From contig CBDBIW010000016.1 of assembly GCA_965206015.1 (NCBI GenBank), forward strand, positions 1 through 64,000: a stretch of DNA of 64,000 bases. Direction: 5' to 3'. The notes beneath the pieces were generated by a model. It did no database searches and was not told the DNA's origin. It saw only the letters and a program-made list of their open reading frames with translations. The DNA comes from JAJCYL01 sp965206015. GTDB taxonomy: Bacteria > Bacteroidota > Bacteroidia > Cytophagales > Cyclobacteriaceae. This document shows, one piece after another, positions 7,913-16,026 of this stretch (the stretch's first letter is position 1; the number at the start of each line of letters is the position of its first letter). Made by a program: the position numbers and the translations under genes.

Positions 7913-8434
7913 TTATTTGAATAGTTCGTTAATATGCTCCAGTAACGCATTGCATTTTTCAATGCTCGGAGGCAAAGGAGCATTCGTAGCTCCCATATTC
8001 GTAGCCAGTTTCAGTGTCTGGATAGCCTCCACAATATCTTCCAACAGCTGCTTCAAAGACACCCTGCCATTCCCGATAGACAACTTGTCTCCGGTGATCA
8101 GCGCAATAGCTTTAGCCGTGATCGTCACCGAGGTGTCACCATTTATATGCTCAAACCGCTCCACTTCTGTAAAGCCGCTCACGAAATACACATGACCCTC
8201 GTATAGCGGCGACACCCGCACGATACTGCCCACACGGGGGTAAACCACCCAGTAGTCCGTTATCCCGTCGTCTTCCAGTGCTATCAGCCGGACCGGCTCC
8301 AGTTCCTCTTCACTCTCCAGCAGCTTCACCCGGCAGGTCGTGCCTGCTACTTCCTCTACCGTGGCCAGACGGGAGTAAGGATAATCTCCCCGCACCTGAC
8401 TTAATAGCTCTATCAACTGCCTTCTACCGTCCAT
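7913..8434 (-). CDS. Baseplate assembly / tail spike protein, gpV-like
   Basis: A protein of 173 residues. The beta-rich N-terminal OB-like segment (RLATVEEVAGTTCRVKLLES, then PRVGSIVRVSPLYEGHVYFV) and the following short beta repeats (NGDTSVTITAKAIALITGDKLSI) match gpV-type central spikes that pierce the host envelope. It shares one base with the gpD gene upstream. On the early strand it is out of its usual late-gene context. Confidence 0.7.
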   Translation of the reverse strand: MDGRRQLIELLSQVRGDYPYSRLATVEEVAGTTCRVKLLESEEELEPVRLIALEDDGITDYWVVYPRVGSIVRVSPLYEGHVYFVSGFTEVERFEHINGDTSVTITAKAIALITGDKLSIGNGRVSLKQLLEDIVEAIQTLKLATNMGATNAPLPPSIEKCNALLEHINELFK

Positions 8435-9411
8435 CAGCTTATTCTTTTGCCTAAACTGATACGGCGATAACCCCCTTTATTCGCATGGATGCCGGACTCC
8501 ACCGACTCTATAAAATAGCTGTGCATGGTACGCTCCGGGTACTGTGGGTCGTACAAAGACACCCCGTAACCATACGTACAATAAGGCACTAAAAGAACCT
8601 CCAGATCCCCCTCGTAACCCTCGGTTTGATACCTGGACACTTCCGACTCCGCTATCTTGTCCAAAGAGTCAAAGTCCACGTCATACTTATAAATGGTGAA
8701 TTTGTCACCACCGTCCGCTCCGGCTTTCACCTTCTTGCGCTGCCCGGTTTTTGAAACTCCTGTGACTTCCACCTGCACGGAACGTTCGCCGCGGCGGCGA
8801 TACTTGAGCAAACTCCGGATGACTGCATTTTTTTGACGCGTAAAATCGTACTTCACCTCTTTACCGAGTTCGCCCAGATAGGCAATGGCAATAAACAAAT
8901 CACTGCTGCGCACATAGAACTGCAACCCGGTAGATTGTTGTAATTTTTCCAGTACCCCAAAGCCATCGGCATGACCGGTTTGAAACGCAGTGAATTTCAC
9001 CGAGCCTGCATCGTGCAACGACTTCACCGAAAGCGGTGCTTTTGTTTCCCGGACCACGTAGTTGACCAACTCTTCCACCGTCACGTTTTTAAATGCCCTG
9101 GGCTTCACTTCTTTTTTCAGCAGCGTCATACTGTCCTCACAGGCGATGATTACCGAATTGTCCGTGCTCACCGACTTCACATAGCCGGTAAATTCCTGCT
9201 CCATATTCCCATCGTAGCCCAGATGGATGGTCACCGGGTCATGGCGTTTGATCTTCTTTTCTATCCCCGTCTGGTATCCGTAGTGCTGTCCCGGCATCCG
9301 TACCTCGGCCGTGTCGGTCAATGCATCAATGCTTTTCACCACACGCACCGATTCGATTTGCTTTAAGCCCGATCCATTCACTTCTACCCTATAGCTGATC
9401 TCTTTATACAT
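8434..9411 (-). CDS. Phage tail hub protein, gpD (late control D) family
   Basis: A protein of 325 residues. It begins with the standard hub barrel (YRVEVNGSGLKQIESVRVVKSIDALTDTAEVRMPG), then FTGYVKSVSTDNSVIIACED and a second barrel with NVTVEELVNYVV and FGVLEKLQQSTGLQFYVR, the order seen in gpD/late control D and VgrG-like hubs. It joins the tail tube to the gpV spike encoded next. It lies 17 bases after the Mor-like HTH gene, inside the MuA/MuB transcript. Confidence 0.8.
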   Translation of the reverse strand: MYKEISYRVEVNGSGLKQIESVRVVKSIDALTDTAEVRMPGQHYGYQTGIEKKIKRHDPVTIHLGYDGNMEQEFTGYVKSVSTDNSVIIACEDSMTLLKKEVKPRAFKNVTVEELVNYVVRETKAPLSVKSLHDAGSVKFTAFQTGHADGFGVLEKLQQSTGLQFYVRSSDLFIAIAYLGELGKEVKYDFTRQKNAVIRSLLKYRRRGERSVQVEVTGVSKTGQRKKVKAGADGGDKFTIYKYDVDFDSLDKIAESEVSRYQTEGYEGDLEVLLVPYCTYGYGVSLYDPQYPERTMHSYFIESVESGIHANKGGYRRISLGKRIS

Positions 9412-9428
9412 TCTTCATTTTGCATGCA

Positions 9429-9650
9429 TCAGACATCCTTTATTTTGTCCGGTGATGTTTTTACTTTATAGCGGGCGTCTATCTTGCCCGAAACAATCCG
9501 CCAGATATAATTAGGCATCAGTCCGTATTTTCTGGCCAGTTTTTTCAGGGTAAGGTTCAATCGCAAACCTCTTTTGTCGTGAATCCTTTTGAAGTCTTCA
9601 CAAATGCTCTTGTTTCTCTCCGATATGATCTCCTGCTTGTTCAACTTCAA
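9429..9650 (-). CDS. Small HTH protein, Mor-like C-terminus
   Basis: The frame extends far into muB, but the plausible start is a TTG at 9650 whose last bases overlap the muB TGA, giving 73 residues. The C-terminal motif LNLTLKKLARKYGLMPNYIWRIVSGK is a helix-turn-helix resembling the recognition end of Mor/C-type middle activators. A regulator in this position fits an early-to-middle switch. The start and the Mor relation are inferred. Confidence 0.55.
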   Translation of the reverse strand: MKLNKQEIISERNKSICEDFKRIHDKRGLRLNLTLKKLARKYGLMPNYIWRIVSGKIDARYKVKTSPDKIKDV

Positions 9651-10660
9651 TAAATCGTTATCTTGTCCAGATCCTCTACCATCACCGTAGAGAAGTCCAC
9701 CTGCATCCGGCGGGCTTTCTCCAGCAGCTTCACCAGGTAGTCGTAGTTCCAGCATCGCTTGAATAAATAGTTCACCACCTTTTTGGGCACTGACCCGTAA
9801 CCGCCGGTAAAACATCTCACATCCGAAGGCTGTATCTGGCCAAGTTGAAAGAATTTGCACCGTCGGAACAGCGTCGTGTACTCATTGGACGGCCTGATCA
9901 ACTGGTAATCTTTTGCATCAATCCCGCCCATGCGCATCAGGCGCAGTTTGAGCGACGGTACGCCCGCCACCACAATGCCCAGGCTGCCTTCAAAAGCATT
10001 ATGAAGGTGTTTGACCACCTTCAGCGTCGCCATCGATAACACCTCGCACTCGTCTATCAGGAGCACCATTCTGCCCTTTTCGTCCAAACGATTTCCAATT
10101 TGCCCGAAAATATGATCCCGCCGGTAGTGCAGTACCTTGCAGCCTATGGCGAGTGCCACTCGTTTTAAAAACATCGTCTGGGTCATCGACTGGCCAATTT
10201 TCAGGTACCAGGCTTGCACCGTATTTGCCGAAAAATCTTTTAATACCATCGTCTTGCCCAGTCCGGTGTCCCCGGTGACCATTCTAAGGTCCACCTCTGC
10301 CAGGCACCCCTCGCATATCTTTTGCAACATGGAGGACTGGGAAGTCGGACGGATTTCATCGGGCAGGTAAGCCGACAAGCGATTAATGATCTGGTTCAAC
10401 ACCCCCTCGCTATACGCCTTCTTTCCGTTTCTGATCTCGCTCACCGTCGAGCGTCCGCGTCCCACTATCGAGGACAACACCTCATTATTCAAATGCTTGC
10501 TATGACTCACCTGGTCAAGCATTGTTTTCGCCCTGTGTTGTAATCCATTCACAGCCCCGGGCTGGTGTGCGGTTTCTTCTTTCATAGTTACTTCTTCCAT
10601 AGTATTCCCGATTTTCATGATACGGTTTCCATTCCTGCCGCAGGCAGGGTCATTGGGCAT
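9647..10660 (-). CDS. MuB-like transposition ATPase
   Basis: A protein of 337 residues. An N-terminal HTH region (NEVLSSIVGRGRSTVSEIRNGKK) is followed by an AAA+ core with Walker A GDTGLGKT (130 to 137) and Walker B RMVLLIDECE. This matches the MuB target-selection ATPase, which binds target DNA and activates the transposase. The ATG overlaps the transposase stop by 11 bases; a second candidate start is MKIGN at 10618. Confidence 0.88.
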   Translation of the reverse strand: MPNDPACGRNGNRIMKIGNTMEEVTMKEETAHQPGAVNGLQHRAKTMLDQVSHSKHLNNEVLSSIVGRGRSTVSEIRNGKKAYSEGVLNQIINRLSAYLPDEIRPTSQSSMLQKICEGCLAEVDLRMVTGDTGLGKTMVLKDFSANTVQAWYLKIGQSMTQTMFLKRVALAIGCKVLHYRRDHIFGQIGNRLDEKGRMVLLIDECEVLSMATLKVVKHLHNAFEGSLGIVVAGVPSLKLRLMRMGGIDAKDYQLIRPSNEYTTLFRRCKFFQLGQIQPSDVRCFTGGYGSVPKKVVNYLFKRCWNYDYLVKLLEKARRMQVDFSTVMVEDLDKITIY

Positions 10661-12806
10661 TTTTCATTTTTAACTTTCTGATGGTAACAACCTCCCCGGT
10701 ATCCGGGTCTGTTTTGTCTTCATATTCAAAGGCCGGGCTTTCCTCATGGATCACCCCGTCCCCGTCCACAAGGCCGCTATCCTCCAGTCGTAAGAATGCC
10801 TTGCTCTCCGGGTGTAATTGTCGGCTCTGACCCGTGTATTTTTCGGCTTTTACCGCCTCGAAAAACGCATGATCCACGTGCCCTCCGTACACTGCTGCCG
10901 CTTGTTCAAGGGTCTCTTCTGCACGGGTTGAATACGCTTTCTGAAAGGCCTGGAATTGTGACAATAATTCACGTTCCGCCTTCGTCCCGGCCACCAGGGC
11001 CACTTCAGGCTTCCTGGGCATCGTCATCAGGTGACATCCACCTTCTGCCAGCGGCTTGTCAAACACATAAGCCACAGTATAACCGTCCGGACAGCACACC
11101 GTCAGCCGCTTTCTCCCACGCTCCCTTTTGAAATGTTTCTTGAAAAAATAAACTGCCGCCGTACGGGCCTTCCCCGTATCCACCGCCGGGAAAAAAGTCA
11201 TCTCCTCCAGGTCCCGGTGAACCGTCAGCCCGCCAAGGCCCGGCTTCACCTGATGCTGGTGACCGTAGTAGCCTGCCAGAACGACCGGTGCTAACACACC
11301 CGTATGGCTTTCTTTTTCTGCCCATAGCTCATCGGGCGTTTTACCTGATTTTTTAATCACATGACTGTTCCAGGCCGCCTGCGTATCCTCTACGGCGTGG
11401 CGTACTGCCTCCGTATAGCCCGGAGCCGATCTTTTAGCTTCATCGTAGCGGTCCCCCGATACTTTGCTGTCCAGCATCCGGGCGGTCCGGTTCTGGCCCA
11501 CATAGCCGTCCAGCGTCATGTTATAATACCTCAGCTGGCCAAGCAGCTGCTCAATCAGCTTGGATCTTGCCCTGCCTGCCTCCGAGGCCATCACACGGAT
11601 ATGACGCTTCTCACACCACTCCGCTGTATAATGATAAGCCGGGCCCCGGTCCATATTGATGAACTCGGGCGCATGTCCGCAGAACCGGACCGCCCGGGCT
11701 ATCGCTCCGGTAGTCATTTTACCGTCTTCGGAGCGATAAGAAGTGCTGGAACCCAGCAGCCGCATCGTCCCGTAATCGAACACACGGCACACCCAGAGTT
11801 GCTTCTGTACTTTCCCCTTCCAGTTCACCAACTCATCATGGGCGGTAGCATCTACACCCCAAATCTCATTCTTTTTAACCGGCAGGCTCCGGCTGATGGC
11901 CGGAACCCTGTTATTGATAAAATCCAGCTTCCCGTGACGCCTGAGCGACGTGTCGTTTTCACTCGCGTTAATGTGCCGGTACACCGTCCCTTGCGAAAGC
12001 TCCGGCCAACCCTCTTTTTCAGACACTACCTTCAGCTTTTCATGAATCTGCCGCCCGGTAAGCCCCTGGCCATACCACTGGTTGATCACCTCTTTTTGCG
12101 TCTCCTGTGTCTTTTGACGTGCCTTGTTTTTAGCGTTTTTTACCCGCACAAGCTCATCGGCAGGCGTGTGGGCAAAGTCGGCAGAGAGCTTGTCCCTCAC
12201 CCACTGTGTAAAACGCACATAAGAACCCGGACAGATAATTTGCAACGGCTCTTTATAAGTCAGGACCACTGCGAAAAGATTTGCGTAAAAAGCATTCTCA
12301 TACGCCTTGAAGTCTTTCCCCTTCACTTCGGCTTCCAGCATAGTGTACATCCGCTGGACAATCACCGCAAACGCCGCTGTACGGGCGTACATTTTAAGCC
12401 GGGCAGGCGACAGCTTGTAGCCTATATAATAGCCCGCATAGCTTTGAAAGGTCTTCTCCATTTCCTGCAAAAAATGCTCGCAAAGGTAGCCTGAGTTCGT
12501 AGCCAGGTGCCTGACCGTACCCTCCAGTACGGTCCGCTCCAGTACCGATCCACCCGCTTGTTTTGCCTCTTCCAGCGACAGGGACTGCGTCTTGTCCGTC
12601 TCCGAAAACATGCCCTTTAGCCGTTCCCGTACCGCCTCATCACGGATGCTCTCTATCAGCACCAGATACCTGTCGTTCCTCCCGTTATAGTCCGGGTTGG
12701 GCACCTGCTTCCCCCAGCCGCGTTTGATGCGACCCGAAAGGCTGTTGTGCCTGATGCCAAGAAATTTCAGTAGCCTGCTCCGCGATATGGTCCCCGGCTT
12801 TTTCAT
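10650..12806 (-). CDS. MuA-like DDE transposase
   Basis: A protein of 718 residues, longer than Mu MuA. An N-terminal DNA-binding HTH (RSRLLKFLGIRHNSLSGRIKRG) leads to a second HTH region near 240 to 285 and an rve-type catalytic core. The catalytic triad reads D319 (IWGVDATAHDE), D386 (INMDRGPAYH) and E419 (RARSKLIEQLLGQL). The C-terminal third corresponds to the barrel and MuB-interacting region. It drives integration and replicative transposition. Its ATG is ATGA-coupled to the gene upstream. The long open frame on the opposite strand is a shadow. Confidence 0.93.
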   Translation of the reverse strand: MKKPGTISRSRLLKFLGIRHNSLSGRIKRGWGKQVPNPDYNGRNDRYLVLIESIRDEAVRERLKGMFSETDKTQSLSLEEAKQAGGSVLERTVLEGTVRHLATNSGYLCEHFLQEMEKTFQSYAGYYIGYKLSPARLKMYARTAAFAVIVQRMYTMLEAEVKGKDFKAYENAFYANLFAVVLTYKEPLQIICPGSYVRFTQWVRDKLSADFAHTPADELVRVKNAKNKARQKTQETQKEVINQWYGQGLTGRQIHEKLKVVSEKEGWPELSQGTVYRHINASENDTSLRRHGKLDFINNRVPAISRSLPVKKNEIWGVDATAHDELVNWKGKVQKQLWVCRVFDYGTMRLLGSSTSYRSEDGKMTTGAIARAVRFCGHAPEFINMDRGPAYHYTAEWCEKRHIRVMASEAGRARSKLIEQLLGQLRYYNMTLDGYVGQNRTARMLDSKVSGDRYDEAKRSAPGYTEAVRHAVEDTQAAWNSHVIKKSGKTPDELWAEKESHTGVLAPVVLAGYYGHQHQVKPGLGGLTVHRDLEEMTFFPAVDTGKARTAAVYFFKKHFKRERGRKRLTVCCPDGYTVAYVFDKPLAEGGCHLMTMPRKPEVALVAGTKAERELLSQFQAFQKAYSTRAEETLEQAAAVYGGHVDHAFFEAVKAEKYTGQSRQLHPESKAFLRLEDSGLVDGDGVIHEESPAFEYEDKTDPDTGEVVTIRKLKMKNAQ

Positions 12807-13096
12807 GCATTATCTACACTACTCTCTACAAAATCCTCATACCCCGGTTGTACAGGCAGACAGGCGTTTATCTGCTTGTACACAAGTCCTAACTCATGCG
12901 TTAAACGCTCTGTCTTTTTTGAATACCTCGCCCTGATCAGCGCAGCATCGTTTGAATCGGAAACCCACAAAAGGATCTTGTGAGCTTCAGTTAACTCCCG
13001 CTCATACCAGAGCATCTTGTCTACCAGCTTGTCAGGAACCTTTACCGGGTTTCCTGACATGGCAAGCCTGGTGCCCAGCTTCATCCGTTTTTTCAT
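12803..13096 (-). CDS. Hypothetical early phage protein
   Basis: A protein of 97 residues, helical and charged (PDKLVDKMLWYERELTEAHKI), ending PGYEDFVESSVDNA. Its stop overlaps the transposase ATG (ATGA). No family recognised. Position between the BRO-N gene and the transposase gene marks it as an immediate-early gene. Confidence 0.6.
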   Translation of the reverse strand: MKKRMKLGTRLAMSGNPVKVPDKLVDKMLWYERELTEAHKILLWVSDSNDAALIRARYSKKTERLTHELGLVYKQINACLPVQPGYEDFVESSVDNA

Positions 13097-13099
13097 TGA

Positions 13100-13480
13100 T
13101 CAGGGTGCCGGGGTTAAAAAATCGGGGTAGTCCGGCCTCCTCATGACCAGGTGTGCCGCCAGCCTGTCTATCTTTTCAAGCCTCTCATTGATCTTGAGGA
13201 TGGCCTTCCGGCTTTTACTCACCTCGTCATTCAACTTCTTTAAAATGATCTGGTATAAGCCTGACTCACTCACTATCAGCACTGCTTCCCTGCCTCCGCT
13301 TCCAGCGATATCTATTGAATCGAACCCCTTTTCTGAAGGATTTAATTCTTTTGTTGCATCGTGTACATTACTCATATCAAGGGCATGGCACAGGTCTTTG
13401 GCCACAAACCACGGCTCACCGTCTACCTGCTTCATACGGATATCGCCAAAATCTTCGTGTTTAAATAGTTCAGTGTTCAT
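13100..13480 (-). CDS. BRO-N domain antirepressor-like protein
   Basis: A protein of 126 residues. FGDIRMKQVDGEPWFVAKDLCHALDMSN is the classic BRO-N/Bro family DNA-binding domain opening found in phage antirepressors. It continues with ESGLYQIILKK and an extra C-terminal helix. Antirepressors inactivate or compete with the phage repressor, which fits its place next to the immunity switch. It overlaps the upstream gene by 11 bases. Confidence 0.75.
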   Translation of the reverse strand: MNTELFKHEDFGDIRMKQVDGEPWFVAKDLCHALDMSNVHDATKELNPSEKGFDSIDIAGSGGREAVLIVSESGLYQIILKKLNDEVSKSRKAILKINERLEKIDRLAAHLVMRRPDYPDFLTPAP

Positions 13481-13721
13481 AACTCTTATCTCGCTTTAGT
13501 TCCATTTCTTTAAATTCAATGGCCGTGGCGCGTATCTCCTGAGCCAGTTCCGAATTGCGGTGAAAGCGCAGTGCCAGATAGATGTTTTCCCGGGTGCAGT
13601 CTGGAAAAGCCGCTTTAAGCTCCTGCAATACCGGACGGGAAACATGTATTTGAGGCAATACCGTCTGGGGCTTTCCTTTTTCTGTTGATTTTCCTTTTAC
13701 TTTGTTGTGTTGCGTTAACAT
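13470..13721 (-). CDS. Small HTH regulator, Ner/Cro position
   Basis: A protein of 83 residues. The segment PDCTRENIYLALRFHRNSELAQEIRATAIE resembles the small HTH proteins common in Bacteroidota phages. It is the first gene of the minus-strand operon, divergent from the S24 repressor with 30 bases between the starts. This is where Mu places ner, so a role in repressing early transcription is likely by position. Confidence 0.6.
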   Translation of the reverse strand: MLTQHNKVKGKSTEKGKPQTVLPQIHVSRPVLQELKAAFPDCTRENIYLALRFHRNSELAQEIRATAIEFKEMELKRDKSYEH

Positions 13722-13768
13722 ATTTACAATTTTAGCGAGTTATTTTATACTATGCAAGAAATTAGCGA
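13722..13768. promoter_or_regulatory. Divergent immunity-switch region with TTAGCGA repeats
   Basis: Only 30 bases separate the divergent starts at 13721 and 13752. The heptamer TTAGCGA occurs at 13732 to 13738 and again at 13762 to 13768, exactly 30 bases (about three helical turns) apart and on the same face. These are operator candidates for the S24 repressor or the small HTH protein. The second copy is inside the repressor coding sequence. No binding evidence exists. Confidence 0.4.
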
Positions 13769-14564
13769 AAAAAAACACACTAAGTATGGTGGTGCAAGTA
13801 AAAGAATGATTCAATTCCTTGAAAATAAAGGAATTAGCAGGTATAGTTTTTATAAAAAATTAAAATTCTCTAATCGTTTTTTAGAAAGTAGTGAGAACAT
13901 GGGTACTGATAGGGCGTGTAAAATTTTATCCTATTATCCAGAGATAAACCCTGCCTGGCTGCTCATGGGCAGGGAACCTATGCGACTGGAAGAGGAAGAA
14001 AAGCCTTCGGCTGTGTCAGATCCTGCACCTGTATATAAAGGAGTGCCCGCAGCGTCGGTAAACATCATCGAGATCAATCCGCAAGCGGCCAAAACCAATA
14101 CACTGATAGCCGATGTACACGCCTCGGCAGGCTTCGGCAGCCTGATGGAAAGCACCAAAGCCCTGGAGCAGCTCCCCGCTATCCACCTGCCCAATGCTCC
14201 TGGGGGGCTAAATGTGGCCTTCCAGATCAATGGAGACAGCATGCACCCCACCATCCGCCACTTAGATTTCGTGGCAGGCAATCAGATCAATGATGTAAAT
14301 GATGTGAAAGACGGGTATACGTATATTATTGTAGAAGACACAGACGGGGTGCTTTGCAAGCGGCTCTATCGCCTGGGTGAAGACTGGCAGATCGTCTCCG
14401 ATAACCCCGTCTACCCCCCGTACAACCGGGCAAAAAACCGTATCCTGGGTATTTTCAAGGCCTTCTGCCGCTGGTCGTATGATTTTAGAAACTACCACGA
14501 TGACGTACGGGCAGATATCCAGCAGCTAAAAACCGACATTCAGCAGCTCAAAGGCAAAAAATAA
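13752..14564 (+). CDS. S24-family (CI/LexA-like) phage repressor
   Basis: A protein of 270 residues. The N-terminal HTH (RMIQFLENKGISRYSFYKKLKFSNR) is followed by a linker and an S24 peptidase domain: cleavage-type sequence HASAGFG near 123 to 129, catalytic Ser163 in FQINGDSMHPT, and Lys203 in DGVLCKRLYR. It ends in a heptad-like ADIQQLKTDIQQLKGKK tail, a possible extra oligomerisation segment. It should maintain lysogeny and be inactivated on DNA damage. The gene faces the phage end, divergent from all early genes. Confidence 0.85.
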   Translation: MQEISEKKHTKYGGASKRMIQFLENKGISRYSFYKKLKFSNRFLESSENMGTDRACKILSYYPEINPAWLLMGREPMRLEEEEKPSAVSDPAPVYKGVPAASVNIIEINPQAAKTNTLIADVHASAGFGSLMESTKALEQLPAIHLPNAPGGLNVAFQINGDSMHPTIRHLDFVAGNQINDVNDVKDGYTYIIVEDTDGVLCKRLYRLGEDWQIVSDNPVYPPYNRAKNRILGIFKAFCRWSYDFRNYHDDVRADIQQLKTDIQQLKGKK

Positions 14565-14716
14565 AACAAATTGTACAGGTTTCTCCTGAGTCTATTTTAG
14601 ATAGTTTTAATTTAACTATCTGGTAATCAGTATTTTAAATTAAATACTCATTCAATACTCAGGGGAAGTTATCGGAGGAATACCATTCAAAAGGGGGAAG
14701 TTCGGGCGTTTTATCT

Positions 14717-14835
14717 CCGTTTTTTGGCGTTTTAAGTCCAAAAAAGGGCAATGGTTGTTCCTTTATCACGTGATTTTCTCATGAAAGTGAACAACCATTT
14801 GAACAACCAATAAGAACAACCAATCCAAAAAACGG
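14717..14835. repeat. GAACAACCA site cluster inside an 11-bp inverted repeat
   Basis: GAACAACCA is present at 14789 to 14797, 14801 to 14809 and 14814 to 14822, and inverted at 14752 to 14760. The cluster is bracketed by the perfect inverted pair CCGTTTTTTGG (14717 to 14727) and CCAAAAAACGG (14825 to 14835). It lies between repressor gene and phage end, where Mu-type phages carry transposase and repressor binding sites. Confidence 0.6.
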
Positions 14836-15085
14836 GAATTTTTGTATGTCGTTTTTTTATTGGGGGGTCACCTTATTTGCGTCAAAATCGCCCTTTATTG
14901 GTGTTTAAATTGCGTTTTTAGCCCTTTTTGGCTTTGCCCTTTTTATGTACTATTTGTTTTAGGGGGGGGGGTACTTTTCACTGAATATCTACAAGGAGCG
15001 CAGTACACCCTTAAAAACATGGAATAATACAATTAATTAGCAATCCTTCTCTTCTATAAAATTGCACTTTTCCAATATTCGCATA
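14836..15085. other. Non-coding phage-end DNA with G10 tract
   Basis: No convincing gene. Contains runs of T and a G10 homopolymer at 14962 to 14971. A 61-codon frame through the region is Cys/Leu/Phe-rich noise. Confidence 0.5.
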
Positions 15086-15153
15086 CGAAAACCATACACG
15101 ACAACCACACGACAACCACACGACAACCATACGACAACCATACGACAAGCACG
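15086..15153. repeat. Tandem 11-bp CGACAACCAYA array at phage end
   Basis: Units CGACAACCAYA begin at 15099, 15110, 15121 and 15132. A degenerate fifth unit lies at 15143 and a degenerate unit precedes the array at 15086. The period is one helical turn. A related CGACAAGCA recurs at 15474 to 15482, close to the inferred terminus. The core ACAACCA is shared with the cluster at 14.75 to 14.82 kb. Likely transposase-binding array. Confidence 0.65.
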
Positions 15154-15232
15154 GGATATTTCGTTACATTCTGTATGGAGTGTCGCAGGATGTTCGGGGG
15201 TATTTACAGCAGACGGGCGGTATATTTGCGCT

Positions 15233-15467
15233 GGATGGGTGCTTTAGAAGGTTGGATGGATGCTTTAGAAGATCGCCCTTTGCAGGGTATCAGACGGCAT
15301 GTTGTAGCATATTAGGGTCATTCGCTCCCATTCGGTAAGATATGCGGCTCATTCAGGAGAGAAACCCCGTCATTCGATAGTCATTCACTACTCATTTATT
15401 CTCATTTTTTCCCCTTTGTATGAGAATCATTTTCAAAAATCGCCTTTTGCATGGTATCAGACGGCAT
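15233..15467. repeat. Paired direct repeats at phage end
   Basis: An 18-bp unit (GGATGGRTGCTTTAGAAG) occurs at 15233 to 15250 and 15254 to 15271. A 29-bp unit starting ATCGCCYTTTGCA and ending CAGACGGCAT occurs at 15272 to 15300 and 15439 to 15467 with 27 of 29 identical bases. TCATTC motifs recur between them. This is arranged as terminal-site repeats of a transposable phage. Confidence 0.6.
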
Positions 15468-15479
15468 TTCATACGACAA

Positions 15480-15518
15480 GCATATTTACATCTCGTGTGA
15501 CACCCCCTACATAGGGGG
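15480..15518. other. Inferred phage terminus and flanking palindrome
   Basis: Read on the minus strand, DNA from 15502 begins 5'-TGTCACACGAGATG, a TG-start end typical of Mu-type elements. Directly beyond it is a perfect palindrome, CCCCCTA-CA-TAGGGGG (15503 to 15518). The phage/host junction is placed here by inference, because the partner end and target duplication are not in the window. Confidence 0.4.
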
Positions 15519-15863
15519 AATATCTTCTTGTTGAGAAACATCTCCACAGGAAATCATTAATGCAAGCCAACTGGTGCCAATGTACTTACAATGGTTAAAG
15601 GTTGTTTTTATTAATAGGAGAATTCTTGCTTTCATAACAGCAACTAAATCGGTTATGCACCAAAACTTGGAAGTTATCGGCAGAAACATAAATAATGTTC
15701 TAAGTAATAATGAAATAAGTGGATTAAGAAAGTTATTGGAACCCTCATAAGTAGGGGCTTGAGGAACATGTGTATAACATTTGTGGACTCGATCTAACAT
15801 TGATAATGCAGTTTTTGCGATACTAATTTCTTGCTCTTCTATTGTCCCTAATCTTAGTGAGTG
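15507..15863 (-). pseudogene. Host ORF fragment abutting the prophage end
   Basis: The frame is open from 15863, with an internal ATG at 15800, and stops at 15507, immediately beside the inferred phage terminus. The N-terminal part (GTIEEQEISIAKTALSMLDRVHK) looks protein-like. I recognise no family. It may be the host gene interrupted by prophage insertion, with its last codons supplied by the junction, or simply a chance frame. Confidence 0.35.
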
Positions 15864-16026
15864 TCAGGAGTGAAAATAAAAACGCTGTTCAAAACCTCCT
15901 ACTATGGAACAGGCATTTCATGATACTTATTTTGCCGGGCGTTCATGTATTCCGCTGTACTTCATGGAAATTAATCGAATTGGTCTGTTGATATCGGGAA
16001 GAGGTCGCTGAAATTCGATCGTAAAT
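15864..16026. other. Short host flank, nothing recognised
   Basis: No supportable gene or structured element is seen between the fragment at 15.5 to 15.86 kb and the IS left inverted repeat. Confidence 0.4.

Larger units (their letters stand above)
1..15502. mobile_element. Mu-like (transposable) prophage, truncated by window start
   Basis: A MuA-like DDE transposase, MuB-like ATPase, Gam- and GemA-like proteins and a head module with DUF935 portal, gpG and gpF homologues define a Mu-type phage. Base composition is clearly more GC-rich than the DNA beyond 15.5 kb. The transposase-proximal (left) end lies at about 15,480 to 15,518, inferred from the end of ordered repeats and a terminal CA preceding a C5 run. 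The other end and the capsid, sheath and tail genes lie outside the window. The exact terminus is inferred. Confidence 0.85.

Noticed and set aside
11361..12494. 377-codon plus-strand frame opposite the transposase gene
   Set aside because: Antisense to conserved DDE-transposase sequence; its translation is rich in Arg, Pro and His with no domain pattern.
15086..15153. CRISPR array
   Set aside because: Units are only 11 bases with no spacers, no cas genes are present, and the location at a transposable phage end explains them better.
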